Source of the DNA: Planctomycetota bacterium
Lineage (GTDB): Bacteria; Planctomycetota; Phycisphaerae; Phycisphaerales; SM1A02
Assembly: GCA_014381385.1 (NCBI GenBank)
Contig: JACNLR010000195.1
Span: 1 to 30,360, forward strand
Reading direction: 5' to 3'
DNA length: 30,360 nucleotides
Below, piece by piece: positions 7,499-15,924 of the stretch. The notes beneath the pieces are model-generated. The model ran no database searches. It was not told the origin of the DNA and worked only from the letters and a program-made list of their open reading frames with translations. How positions within the stretch are numbered: position 1 is the first letter of the stretch; the number at the start of each line of letters is the position of its first letter. Position numbers and translations under genes: made by a program.

Positions 7499-7649
7499 GC
7501 TAGTCTCCTAATTGAAAAAACTTTAAATCCCACATGTTGATTCGGTTTTATAATTGCGCAAATCAAGGCAAATACCCAGTGGTGGTTCGTTGTGCCCGCA
7601 TAATCGGTATGGATTATCCAACTAGTACTGGCACACTAGGTAAGATGTG
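7499..7649. promoter_or_regulatory. Divergent intergenic region between the sigma factor and UVR-motif genes
   Basis: About 150 bases upstream of two divergent genes. It contains the TAGGAG ribosome site of the sigma gene and an AT-rich block at 7541-7561 that could hold its -10 box. On the plus strand TTGTGC (7590-7595) is a possible -35 box, but the matching -10 is poor. AGG at 7638-7640 is a weak ribosome site for the ATG at 7650. No convincing operator or RNA gene is seen. Confidence 0.3.
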
Positions 7650-8366
7650 ATGATTATGCAGAGCGACGACATTTCAAACATCCTACACGAGTGGGCTTAC
7701 GAGCAAGGTAAGTTAAATGTGCGCATCATTGAATCAGTAGATAGAGGCGAAATTCTGCAAATACGAATCGAACTGGGCGTCATCCAGATGGAAATGGATG
7801 GTCGACCTGACGGTGTACCTCAAGAAGGTTTTTCATCTTTATTGGATCTCTATTTAGAGCGTGGATGCCAGGGGGGTCTTTCGCCTGAATCGTGTCGACA
7901 ACTTCGCGAAGAAGGTGTGCAGCGGTCGCACAGGTCAGCGGCCTTATTTGCGATTGGGCGGTGGAAGGAAACAATCAGAGACTGTAACGATAATTTGGTT
8001 GTTTTCGACCTTTGTAGGGCGCATGCAACAGAGGAGCAAGACGCAATGGCGCTCGAACAGTTTCGTGGTTCAGTCATTGCCCTTTGCGCGCGGGCTGCAG
8101 CCGAGTGGGCAATTGATGAGGACAGCATTCCTCGAGCGATGTCAGCACTAGATACTGGACTGGAAGAACTCCAAAAAGCACTTGGTGATGATTGGGAAGA
8201 TTCGAATGAATCTCAGCTGCTCCGCGGCATGAAGGAGGCGCTTGTCCCAAAGCTGCCTCGGTCAGAGCGGGCGGATTTAAAAGAACGACTTGCAGCTGCA
8301 ATCGAAAATGAAAACTACGAACTTGCTGCAATATTACGCGACGAAATCCGCTTGCTTCGCGATTGA
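7650..8366 (+). CDS. Protein of unknown function with C-terminal UVR (UvrB/UvrC) motif
   Basis: A soluble protein of 238 residues if started at ATG 7650, nine bases after AGG; GTG 7647 and ATG 7656 are alternatives. The last 34 residues (ERADLKERLAAAIENENY then ELAAILRDEIRLL) match the UVR motif, the coiled hairpin through which UvrB binds UvrC and which also occurs in McsA/CtsA and unrelated regulators. The first 200 residues are mostly helical-looking and acidic, with Cys at about 87, 93, 130, 134 and 154, but I recognise no domain. It stands alone, facing away from the sigma gene. It could be a protein-protein adaptor; a role in excision repair is not shown by the sequence. Confidence 0.7.
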   Translation: MIMQSDDISNILHEWAYEQGKLNVRIIESVDRGEILQIRIELGVIQMEMDGRPDGVPQEGFSSLLDLYLERGCQGGLSPESCRQLREEGVQRSHRSAALFAIGRWKETIRDCNDNLVVFDLCRAHATEEQDAMALEQFRGSVIALCARAAAEWAIDEDSIPRAMSALDTGLEELQKALGDDWEDSNESQLLRGMKEALVPKLPRSERADLKERLAAAIENENYELAAILRDEIRLLRD

Positions 8367-8393
8367 ACTATTTGTAAGAACAGTACTCTTTAA

Positions 8394-8449
8394 GCACTTG
8401 GCTAGACAGCCTTGTGCCAGAGTTGACGTGTTTACGTGCATTATTTTTT
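8394..8449 (+). terminator. Possible terminator downstream of the UVR-motif gene
   Basis: GCAC-TT-GGCT pairs with AGCC-TT-GTGC across an AGAC loop (8394-8417), broken by a 2x2 internal loop. A run of six T follows only at 8444-8449, about 26 bases later, with a minor ACGT/ACGT hairpin between. The distance to the T-run makes a classical terminator doubtful. Confidence 0.25.
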
Positions 8450-9556
8450 ATAAAACGGGAGTGGTACTACCGCTGCTTGTAGTTGTTGTTTCCCAAAATC
8501 GATGGAGACAGTATCGCCTTCAAAATCGCTTGGCAAGTATGCCATCGCGATGGCATGTCCTAATGTTGGACTTAAACAGCCACTCGTCACAATACCAATT
8601 ACATTGCTCCCGAAAAGCACTTCCATGTATTGACGAGGGCTTCGTTTTCCCTCGAGCGTAAGCCCTACAAGTTTTGTGCTTGGACCTTGCTGGTCAATCG
8701 CTTGCAATGCTTCTTGCCCTATGAATTGTTCTGCTTCGTTTTCACCCACTCCCTTACCTAGTTTTACGGCAAAAGATAATCCGGCGCACAGCGGGTCGAT
8801 TTCTTCCGTCAACTCATGTCCATACAATGGCATGCCAGCTTCGAGCCGAAGCGAGTCTCTTGCCCCAAGACCTGCGGGTGTAATGGTGGTGGGGTCTTCC
8901 ATGTTTGAAAGCATGAGGTCCACAGCTTTATTTGCAAATTTCGCTGGCAAGATGACTTCAACACCATCCTCGCCGGTGTACCCAGTTCGCGAGATGAGGA
9001 GTTTTGCAATAAAAAGATTTTTGGTTGCGAAACGGTACCGCTTCAAATTCGGAATTTCAGAGGAGACCTTTGCAAGCAAATCCATAACGCTTGGACCTTG
9101 CAGAGCGATCATTGCTGTAGATTCTGTTTCGTCCTTGAGTTTAAAGACAAACTCTTTGCGGTTATTCTCGATATGGCTAAGGATTTTTTCGCGGTTTGCA
9201 CCGTTGCACACCATGAGATATTCACAATCCTTTATTTTATAGACAAGAACATCGTCTTTGCATCCACCTTGGGCGTTACAGATGATGGAATACCGCACTT
9301 GCCCATCTTGCATTCCCAAAATCTGCCTCGTACAGAGCCGGTCGAGTACCTTGCAGGCATCCCTACCCGTAAATCGTAATCGACCCATGTGGGAAACATC
9401 AAATAGACCACCGCTTTTTCGTACTTGCAAGTGCTCGTCGATTATTGAACCGTAGAGGAGTGGCATTTCCCACCCCGCAAAATCGACCATCTTTGCGCCT
9501 TGGTCTACGTGGTATTTGTGGAACGGGGTGGCTTGTAATTGCTGCGTTTTTGTCAT
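8441..9556 (-). CDS. gcvT: Aminomethyltransferase, glycine cleavage system T protein
   Basis: Moves the methylene group from the aminomethyl-lipoyl H protein to tetrahydrofolate, releasing ammonia. At 371 residues it has the usual bacterial length and all landmarks: HVDQGAKMVDFAGWEMPLLY at the N terminus, FDVSHMGRL (52-60), the catalytic Asp in GGCKDDVLVYKI (Asp101), ISRTGYTGEDG, LGARDSLRLEAGMPLYGHEL and a C-terminal GIVTSGCLSPTLGHAIAMAYL. The ATG at 9556 follows AAAAGG (9570-9565) at normal spacing. gcvH and gcvP are not adjacent in this window, so the system is split. It is transcribed divergently from bamA, with an inverted repeat in the shared control region. Confidence 0.96.
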   Translation of the reverse strand: MTKTQQLQATPFHKYHVDQGAKMVDFAGWEMPLLYGSIIDEHLQVRKSGGLFDVSHMGRLRFTGRDACKVLDRLCTRQILGMQDGQVRYSIICNAQGGCKDDVLVYKIKDCEYLMVCNGANREKILSHIENNRKEFVFKLKDETESTAMIALQGPSVMDLLAKVSSEIPNLKRYRFATKNLFIAKLLISRTGYTGEDGVEVILPAKFANKAVDLMLSNMEDPTTITPAGLGARDSLRLEAGMPLYGHELTEEIDPLCAGLSFAVKLGKGVGENEAEQFIGQEALQAIDQQGPSTKLVGLTLEGKRSPRQYMEVLFGSNVIGIVTSGCLSPTLGHAIAMAYLPSDFEGDTVSIDFGKQQLQAAVVPLPFYKK

Positions 9557-9579
9557 GTGTTGTACCTTTTATGGAAAGA

Positions 9580-9600
9580 TGTATTGTACTTCGCAATACA
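9580..9600. promoter_or_regulatory. Inverted repeat between gcvT and bamA, candidate operator
   Basis: TGTATTG (9580-9586) and CAATACA (9594-9600) form a perfect seven-base inverted repeat around a seven-base spacer. On the minus strand, TTGCGA (9596-9591) lies within it and CATAAA (9573-9568) follows after 17 bases, a fair promoter for gcvT. A dimeric regulator bound here would cover the gcvT -35 region. No regulator is identified. Confidence 0.4.
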
Positions 9601-9607
9601 AAAGCGG

Positions 9608-9636
9608 TTGTAACTCAATGCCTTGGTGGGTATCCT
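9608..9636 (+). promoter_or_regulatory. Candidate bamA promoter
   Basis: TTGTAA (9608-9613) and TATCCT (9631-9636) are separated by exactly 17 bases and each match four of six consensus positions. The start of transcription would fall near 9643, about five bases before the bamA ATG at 9648. No Shine-Dalgarno sequence precedes that ATG, so an almost leaderless mRNA is plausible. Confidence 0.45.
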
Positions 9637-9647
9637 TCACACCACAG

Positions 9648-12104
9648 ATGCGATTCTACAAAGCAATCCTCCTCTGCCTCGCCTGTTTTTTTCAAGCGCA
9701 AACCCTCCAATCCGCATTCGATGGGGAGATTATTTCTTCCATAGAATTTGTTCGACTCGACCGCGTTGAAGAACAGCGAATTTTGAACCTCATTCAATCC
9801 GCAGCAGGTTTACCCTTTTCTAACGAAGTACTTATTGAGGATGTGCACATGCTCACATCTCTTGGTGAGTTTGAACGCATTCGAGCTGACCGAATTGTCC
9901 AAGAAGATGGAACGATTCACATAGTTTTCACCTTCAAAGAGCAACAAATAGTCACCCAAATTTCAACAGCGGGGAATACACTTCTTAGCGATAGTGAACT
10001 CCTCGCAGTCGTACCGATTTTACCTGGGCTTGGCAGGGATGATGATGCAATTGACCGCGGCCGGCGTGCAATTATGGAATTGTACAAAGAGCAGGGCAAT
10101 TACCTTGTCGAAGTATTCACCGAGATTATTGAGTATAAGAGAGAAGATCCAGACCCAGTAACTGGATTGCAAGTCGACACTTCCGTTGCGCTGATTTATA
10201 GAATCATGGAAGGACCTCGGGTACGTGTTAAAGGCTTGAATTTTATTGGGAACTACTCTTTTTCAGACAAAGAACTTGCTGCTGAAGTTAACACGAATAC
10301 ATCCGTACCGTTCTTCCGACGCGGGGAGTTAGATGAAACAGTCTTGGAAGAAGATGCAAGAAGTATACACAGGTTCTACATGAATCGAGGATATAGAGAT
10401 GCTCGTGTTTCCTTTACAGATCCACTTAGCCCTGACGACAAAGAAGCAGCGGTCGTTTTTTTAATCGAAGAGGGACCTCAATATATTCTTGGGGGAGTTT
10501 CAGCGCAATTCCAAACAGAGGGTGGGAATGAACCGGTATTTACCAATGAACAAATTGCCGGGCTGATACCGATGAAGGTCGGTGATGTTTATCGACAACT
10601 AGAGGTTCTTGACGCCGTGGATGTAATCGAACGTGCGTATGGTGTGCTAGGTAGAATTGTTGAAGTTGACCCCCAGCAGCAAATCATGGATCGAGCAAGG
10701 AAAAACCTGTATGGTGGAAGTGACTCGATTGAACAGAAAATAGTAAACGCGGTTCCGTACCATGCAAAGCCGGGCGTACAAATTCATATTATCTTCATGA
10801 TTAACGAGGGGATTCCCACAAAGGTTGGTCTTGTCAATATAAAAGGCAATTCGGTGACCAAAGACAATGTTATTCGTGGGCGCATTGGACTTAAGCCGGG
10901 ATATCCTTTTAATGTTCAGGAGGCAGATCGCTCGCGTGGCCGACTGCTTCGAACACAATTGTTCAACGATGTAAAAATGACAATCCAACCAGAGGACGCA
11001 CAGAATCCGGGCTACCGTGATCTGCTCGTGGAGGTTGAAGAGCGGCAAACTGGCACGTTGAGTTTTGGTCTTATGGCAGGGAGCGATTCAGGTTTGCTTG
11101 GAAATATTTCTTTGAATCAAACCAACTTCGATATCGCAGATTGGCCGGAATCTTGGTCAGAGTTTTGGAACAGAAAAGCATTTATAGGTGCTGGTCAACA
11201 ATTCTCTATGGAGTTTCAACCTGGGGATGAAATATTTAATTATTCAATAGGTCTTACCGACCCGCGGTTTTTAGACACAGATTATTCGGTTGGTGGGCGC
11301 GTTGGATACTCAAGACGAAACTATTCAGATTACACACAAAAAACACTGTATAGTCGAGTAAGTGTTGGGCGGAAATTCGGCGATATCTGGAGCGGCAATG
11401 TGCACTTTGCTGTGAACAGAATTGAGCTCACAGATATAGACGACGATGTCCCCGTACAAATATTCAACGATCGTGGTCCAAGTACGCTTCAATCCGTTGG
11501 TGTTTCAGCGACGCGAACCACTTTAGAGCCTTGGGCGAAACCCTACAAGGGATCGAGACTAAATCTTCGGCTTGACCAATTTGGTGTGCCGGCTGGTGAT
11601 TACAACTTCACAAAAACTTTCGTAAGTTACACAACATATCTGGCTACAAACCGAGACTTTTTAAACCGAATGTCGACTTTGCGGCTTGATACAAAAATCG
11701 GCTATATCTTCAACGGCGATTCTCCAACGTTTGAACGCTTCTATCTTGGCGGCCGTTCGTTACGTGGGTTTGAATTCAGATCCATATCTCCAAAGGGTAC
11801 ACCCCGATTTGCTGGTGGGAGCACGGACGTCGCAATAGGCGGCGATTGGCAATTTTTTGCTGGTCTGCAGTACGAATTCCCAGTGCTGGATAGGTTCATT
11901 TCAATGGTTGTTTTCTGCGACAGTGGCACCGTGACGGATAGCCCTGGGTTTGAAGACTACCGTGTTGGTGTTGGCATGGGTTTTAGGCTTCATATTCCTG
12001 CTCTGGGACAGGCTCCTCTAGCGTTTGATTTTGGTTTCCCTGTTGTGAAACAAGAGTCAGACAAAAAGAAAATGTTCAGTTTCAGCGTGCAACTGCCGTT
12101 TTAG
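9648..12104 (+). CDS. bamA: Outer membrane protein assembly factor BamA (Omp85 family)
   Basis: Inserts beta-barrel proteins into the outer membrane. The 818-residue product has a signal peptide (MRFYKAILLCLACFF, cleavage probably after TLQSA), five POTRA-like repeats up to about residue 460 (one opens VRVKGLNFIGNYSFSD, another VGLVNIKGNSVTKDNVI), and a 16-strand barrel to the end. The loop-6 signature appears as GGRSLRGF (701-708), close to the Omp85 [VI]RGF element, and the last residue is Phe, as usual for outer-membrane barrels. The frame is open upstream to 9516, but that extension overlaps gcvT and would hide the signal peptide, so I start at ATG 9648; ATG 9618 is possible. It heads the skp-lpx cluster, the classical order of bamA, skp, lpxD, fabZ and lpxA. 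Confidence 0.95.
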   Translation: MRFYKAILLCLACFFQAQTLQSAFDGEIISSIEFVRLDRVEEQRILNLIQSAAGLPFSNEVLIEDVHMLTSLGEFERIRADRIVQEDGTIHIVFTFKEQQIVTQISTAGNTLLSDSELLAVVPILPGLGRDDDAIDRGRRAIMELYKEQGNYLVEVFTEIIEYKREDPDPVTGLQVDTSVALIYRIMEGPRVRVKGLNFIGNYSFSDKELAAEVNTNTSVPFFRRGELDETVLEEDARSIHRFYMNRGYRDARVSFTDPLSPDDKEAAVVFLIEEGPQYILGGVSAQFQTEGGNEPVFTNEQIAGLIPMKVGDVYRQLEVLDAVDVIERAYGVLGRIVEVDPQQQIMDRARKNLYGGSDSIEQKIVNAVPYHAKPGVQIHIIFMINEGIPTKVGLVNIKGNSVTKDNVIRGRIGLKPGYPFNVQEADRSRGRLLRTQLFNDVKMTIQPEDAQNPGYRDLLVEVEERQTGTLSFGLMAGSDSGLLGNISLNQTNFDIADWPESWSEFWNRKAFIGAGQQFSMEFQPGDEIFNYSIGLTDPRFLDTDYSVGGRVGYSRRNYSDYTQKTLYSRVSVGRKFGDIWSGNVHFAVNRIELTDIDDDVPVQIFNDRGPSTLQSVGVSATRTTLEPWAKPYKGSRLNLRLDQFGVPAGDYNFTKTFVSYTTYLATNRDFLNRMSTLRLDTKIGYIFNGDSPTFERFYLGGRSLRGFEFRSISPKGTPRFAGGSTDVAIGGDWQFFAGLQYEFPVLDRFISMVVFCDSGTVTDSPGFEDYRVGVGMGFRLHIPALGQAPLAFDFGFPVVKQESDKKKMFSFSVQLPF

Positions 12105-12182
12105 AGCCCACCAATTACTCCTGTAATCACATACAATTACCAATTATTCGTTTCGAACGCGTTGGCAATAAGGACTCGCACC

Positions 12183-12827
12183 ATGTTTAGAAAATCTAGT
12201 AAAAATCGACTTCAACGAACAGCCTGGATCACCAGTATGGCATCCGTCATTTGTATTGTCGCAGGCTATGCTGCGGTAGCGGCATCCACACAATTAAGGC
12301 CGCCGACTGTGGTCGTTACATTTGATATCGAGCAAGTCATTGCAGACCTTACCGAGCGAGCCGATGCAGAGACAAAACTACATAGCCTAATAATGGACAT
12401 AGAAGATTCGGGCAAGGCTAAATTCGAAGCCGTTGCGCAACTTGAAGAAGAACTCGACGCAACTTCGGACTTAGACAGGCCAATTGTTAACGAAGAATTG
12501 GACAAGTTAAAGCTTGAGGCATTAAGTTACCAACGCTTTGCTGCAGCACAGGTAGACATTGAACGATCGCTCATGTACCGCGACTTGTATCAAAAAATTC
12601 AAACTTCTGTCCAAAAAATAGCAGAACAAAATGGATATGACCTCGTTCTAATTAATGACGTTCATCGAGAAATCCTTGTTAATCCAAACGCAAAGGTATC
12701 TCGCGAATTTCAAGTGCGTGAACAACTGCAAGTGAAGCGAATCGTGTTCTCTAGTAATCAAATTGATATCACCGAGCAAATTGTGAGCCACATGAATCTT
12801 GAGTGGGAAAAAGACCCAGGCAACTAA
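12183..12827 (+). CDS. OmpH/Skp-family periplasmic protein, first copy
   Basis: A 214-residue protein starting at ATG 12183, eight bases after AAGGA; a TTG at 12162 is in frame but has no such site. A basic N terminus and a hydrophobic segment (about 15-36, ending AAVAAS) form a signal peptide or anchor. The mature part has the OmpH layout: a first strand with VVTFDIEQVIADLTE, a long charged helical arm (about 60-125), then QKIQTSVQKIAEQNGYDLVLIND, which matches the conserved Skp motif for the trimerisation core. Skp holds unfolded outer-membrane proteins for BamA, and the position right after bamA is the classical one. Sequence conservation is low outside the core, so the family call rests on pattern and context. 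Confidence 0.78.
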   Translation: MFRKSSKNRLQRTAWITSMASVICIVAGYAAVAASTQLRPPTVVVTFDIEQVIADLTERADAETKLHSLIMDIEDSGKAKFEAVAQLEEELDATSDLDRPIVNEELDKLKLEALSYQRFAAAQVDIERSLMYRDLYQKIQTSVQKIAEQNGYDLVLINDVHREILVNPNAKVSREFQVREQLQVKRIVFSSNQIDITEQIVSHMNLEWEKDPGN

Positions 12828-12846
12828 ATTGCATATAAGGATAGAC

Positions 12847-13470
12847 ATGAAATACCCAATGTATAAAAAAATAAATTTGTTCTGCGTAGTTGCCATCCTC
12901 GTTGTAGGCACAATGTCGTGGCAATCGCACGCTTTGCGTAAACTTGGGGTGTCAAATCCCGCAGTTCTTGTTTCGGTAGATATCTCAAGAGTGTTGTTAT
13001 CGCTTGAAGAGCGAGCTTGGGAAGAAGCACGTGCGCAAGCGGTTATTGACAATATTGAAGCAGATAAAGAAGCTCGTCGCCGTCACATAGATGATTACAG
13101 CGAAGAATTCGAACTCTACAAAGCAGGCTCTGACAAGTGGAACGAATTGATGCAAGAGCAACAGCTTGAACTTTTTGAATACGAGTCATTAAACGATTAC
13201 GGCATTCTTATCAAAGCCCGCGAAGAATCAAGAGGGATGCGCACGGTGTACTTACATGTTAGAGAATCCATTGCCACACTTGCAGAGCAAAACGGTTGGG
13301 ATTATGTATTCGTAAACGAGACAGTACTTGAACTTCCACAAGGCGACACCGTTGACATGTCCGCAGTCATTGGTTCACGGCGCATGCTTTATGCAAATCC
13401 AGTAATGGACGTGACAGATACCCTCATTGAATATATGAATGCATCCTTTGATGAGATGGCAGTTCGCTAG
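12847..13470 (+). CDS. OmpH/Skp-family periplasmic protein, second copy
   Basis: A second Skp-like protein of 207 residues, started at ATG 12847 behind AAGGA. It opens with a signal-like segment (about 8-26, INLFCVVAILVVGTMS), then LVSVDISRVLLSLEERAW, a charged helical arm (about 55-120), and RESIATLAEQNGWDYVFVNET, the same core motif as the first copy. The two copies share little identity elsewhere, so they diverged long ago or perform different tasks, perhaps forming a hetero-oligomer. The gap from the first copy is 19 bases. The C terminus lies just before the lpxD start, whose ribosome site overlaps this stop codon. Confidence 0.76.
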   Translation: MKYPMYKKINLFCVVAILVVGTMSWQSHALRKLGVSNPAVLVSVDISRVLLSLEERAWEEARAQAVIDNIEADKEARRRHIDDYSEEFELYKAGSDKWNELMQEQQLELFEYESLNDYGILIKAREESRGMRTVYLHVRESIATLAEQNGWDYVFVNETVLELPQGDTVDMSAVIGSRRMLYANPVMDVTDTLIEYMNASFDEMAVR

Positions 13471-13480
13471 GGATTCGCGC

Positions 13481-14524
13481 GTGGTTGTGAAACAACATAC
13501 ACATACTGCGGGCTCACTTGGTGCTGAAATTGGCGCACGCATCGATGGCTCACCGGAGTTGCCGTGTACTGGATGCGCAGCGTTGCACAATGCTCAAGCA
13601 GGCGACCTTACGTTTATGGTGAATGCAAAATATGCAAAATTGTGGGCGAGTTCTGCTGCATCGATTGGAATCGTCCCTTTGAACGTTGAAGTTTTAGGGC
13701 ATGATGCATCCGTGCGTACGTTGCTTTTTGTGGACAACGTAGAGATTGCGATGACCAAGGTGCTCTCCTTGTTTGCAGGGGAAGACGACTTGCCTGCATT
13801 GGGCATCCATCCGTCCGCAGTTGTTTCAACTTCTGCAGTAATCGGGAAAGATGTACGCATCGGTCCCTTTGTTGAAATTGCAGATGGTGCTGTTATTGGT
13901 GACAGGGTTTCGATACATGCTCACACTCGAGTTGGGAAGTGCGCACAAATTGGAGGAGGCACCGTGCTTTACGCGGGTGTCGTCATAGGGCAAGGGTGCT
14001 CTCTTGGGAAGGATTGCATCTTGAACGGGAATGTCGTGATAGGAACGGATGGTTTTGGGTTTTGTGCAAGCGAAAAACAAACGCACCTCGTTAAAATCCC
14101 ACATATCGGAGGAGTTGAAATTGGAGATTGCGTTGAAATTGGTTCAAATTCTTGCGTCGATCGCGGCAAATTTTCAGCTACGACAATTGGCTCTGGTACT
14201 AAAATCGATAATCTGGTACAGATTGGTCACAATTGCACAATTGGGCAAAACTGCGCTATTTCCGCCACAACTGCACTCGCTGGCTCGGTGTCCATTGGGA
14301 ATTGGGTACAAATTGGTGGTAATGTTGGAATAATACCGCACTGTATTATCGGAGATGGAGCAAAAATAGGGGCGAAAAGTGGTGTAATGCACGATATACC
14401 CGCAGGGCAAGAATGGCTTGGTGTACCTGCGGCTCCTGTACGCGATATGTTGCGACAATGGTCGTCTACTCGTAAACTGCCAACATTTCTTGCGGAATTT
14501 GCTCGCAAGCAAAAAGAGCAGTAA
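13481..14524 (+). CDS. lpxD: UDP-3-O-acylglucosamine N-acyltransferase
   Basis: Adds the N-linked acyl chain to UDP-3-O-acyl-glucosamine in lipid A synthesis, using acyl-ACP. The 347-residue protein has an N-terminal uridine-binding domain (GSLGAEIGARIDGSPEL then AGDLTFMVNAKY), a left-handed beta-helix of hexapeptide repeats (about 110-310), and the active-site segment KIDNLVQIGHNCTIG with the catalytic His, plus GFGFC and CVDRG typical of LpxD. The frame is open back to ATG 13439, but GTG 13481 has AGGGA (13469-13473) at ideal spacing and gives the usual N terminus, so I choose it. The ribosome site overlaps the upstream stop codon, coupling the two genes. Confidence 0.94.
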   Translation: MVVKQHTHTAGSLGAEIGARIDGSPELPCTGCAALHNAQAGDLTFMVNAKYAKLWASSAASIGIVPLNVEVLGHDASVRTLLFVDNVEIAMTKVLSLFAGEDDLPALGIHPSAVVSTSAVIGKDVRIGPFVEIADGAVIGDRVSIHAHTRVGKCAQIGGGTVLYAGVVIGQGCSLGKDCILNGNVVIGTDGFGFCASEKQTHLVKIPHIGGVEIGDCVEIGSNSCVDRGKFSATTIGSGTKIDNLVQIGHNCTIGQNCAISATTALAGSVSIGNWVQIGGNVGIIPHCIIGDGAKIGAKSGVMHDIPAGQEWLGVPAAPVRDMLRQWSSTRKLPTFLAEFARKQKEQ

Positions 14525-14554
14525 ACTGCTGCAAGAGCATCACTTAAATATCCC

Positions 14555-15922
14555 ATGGCAGAATCAATACAACAAAAACAGAGTCAAGGAGCGCAAGTAC
14601 AAAATGCGAGCAAGGTGCAGTGCACCCTTGCAAGACCAGTTACCGTAAGTGGGAAAGGGCTCCTTACAGGGAAAGATGCAGATATCATCATTGAGCCGGC
14701 GGCGGCTGGCGAGGGCATCGTTTTTATCAGAACGGATATCGAACCAAATGTGCGAATTCCTGCTCTTGTAGCGAATACAGCCAATCGCGCTCGTCGGACA
14801 ACGCTACGCAGCGGCGATGTCACAGTAGAAACGGTAGAACACCTGATGTCGGCACTTTCTGGCTTGGGCATCGACAACGCCACAATTCGAATCGATGGAC
14901 CCGAAGTGCCATGTGGAGATGGTTCGGCGCTCTTGTTTGCCGAACAACTTGTCGAAGTGGGAACGATTGAGCAGGATTTACCCCGAAAATATATTACCGT
15001 TACTGAACCAATCTGCCTGCAAGATGGAGACTCGATGATTGCCGCTTTTCCTTCTCGCCAGCGAGGGTTGCATGTTGTGTACGACCTCGATTACGGCAAG
15101 GCATCCTCAAAAATAGCAAGGCAAACACAGGGCTGGGACAGCGAGAGCGGCTCATACATTTCAGATGTTGCACCTGCTCGTACCTTTAGTTTGGAAGAGG
15201 AAGCGTTGGCACTGCAATCGCAGGGGATGTGTACCCACCTGACACCGGCGGATATCTTGGTTATCGGGAAAGATGGACCAATTGACAACCAATATCGCTT
15301 CGATAACGAACCCGTTCGACATAAAATTCTCGATATCGTCGGTGATCTCTACCTTGCGGGTGCATTTATACACGGGCGTATTGTTGCGAGCCGATCGGGG
15401 CATGCCCTCAACCGGCAACTTTGCAGTGCGATTCTTGAGCAGCATAAAGTTGCTAACCGAGATAATGTAGTCTCTAGTGGCGTAGCGATGGACGTTCGCG
15501 ACATTCAACGAATCATGCCACACAGGTACCCTATGCTCCTTGTTGACCGAGTTGTTGAAATGGATGGGGACGAAAAGGCAACTGGCGTAAAAAACGTCAC
15601 GATAAATGAACCCTTTTTCCAAGGGCATTATCCCGGAACACCGATTATGCCAGGTGTTTTAATTGTTGAAGCTATGGCGCAACTTGGTGGCCTTCTCATG
15701 AGCAGAAAACTTGAGCATACGGGCAAGCTCGCTGTGCTTCTGAGTTTAGACAAAGTAAAATTACGCCATCCAGTTACACCAGGCGACCAACTTGTGCTCG
15801 AAGCAGTCTCCATTCGAGCAGGTGTGCGGACCGCTGCACTGCAGTGCAAGGCATTTGTTGGCTCTCGGCTTGCCGCAGAAGCCCAAATACGGTTTATGAT
15901 GGTGGATGCGGAGCAAAACTAA
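14555..15922 (+). CDS. lpxC-fabZ: Bifunctional UDP-3-O-acyl-GlcNAc deacetylase / 3-hydroxyacyl-ACP dehydratase
   Basis: Fusion of two enzymes in 455 residues. LpxC (about 20-305) performs the committed zinc-dependent deacetylation of lipid A synthesis: zinc ligands His96 (VEHLMSAL), His256 and Asp260 (HKILDIVGDLYLAG), with catalytic His283 (SGHALNRQL). FabZ (about 310-455) dehydrates 3-hydroxyacyl-ACP: MPHRYPMLLVDRV, catalytic His358 in FFQGHYPGTPIMPG and Glu372 in IVEAMAQ. Both active sites are intact. The same fusion is known from Bacteroidota and some other phyla. Fusing the two could balance hydroxyacyl chains between lipid A and phospholipid. The gene lies 30 bases after lpxD and ends two bases before lpxA; there is no clear ribosome site at ATG 14555. 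Confidence 0.96.
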   Translation: MAESIQQKQSQGAQVQNASKVQCTLARPVTVSGKGLLTGKDADIIIEPAAAGEGIVFIRTDIEPNVRIPALVANTANRARRTTLRSGDVTVETVEHLMSALSGLGIDNATIRIDGPEVPCGDGSALLFAEQLVEVGTIEQDLPRKYITVTEPICLQDGDSMIAAFPSRQRGLHVVYDLDYGKASSKIARQTQGWDSESGSYISDVAPARTFSLEEEALALQSQGMCTHLTPADILVIGKDGPIDNQYRFDNEPVRHKILDIVGDLYLAGAFIHGRIVASRSGHALNRQLCSAILEQHKVANRDNVVSSGVAMDVRDIQRIMPHRYPMLLVDRVVEMDGDEKATGVKNVTINEPFFQGHYPGTPIMPGVLIVEAMAQLGGLLMSRKLEHTGKLAVLLSLDKVKLRHPVTPGDQLVLEAVSIRAGVRTAALQCKAFVGSRLAAEAQIRFMMVDAEQN

Positions 15923-15924
15923 TC

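Noticed and set aside
8676..9242. Plus-strand frame of 188 codons opposite gcvT
   Set aside because: Shadow of gcvT; no ribosome site and no protein pattern.
9516..9647. 44-residue upstream extension of bamA
   Set aside because: It overlaps gcvT and would place the signal peptide in the interior; ATG 9648 gives a proper signal sequence.
13439..13480. Upstream lpxD start at ATG 13439 overlapping the skp-like gene
   Set aside because: GTG 13481 has AGGGA at ideal spacing and gives the usual LpxD N terminus.
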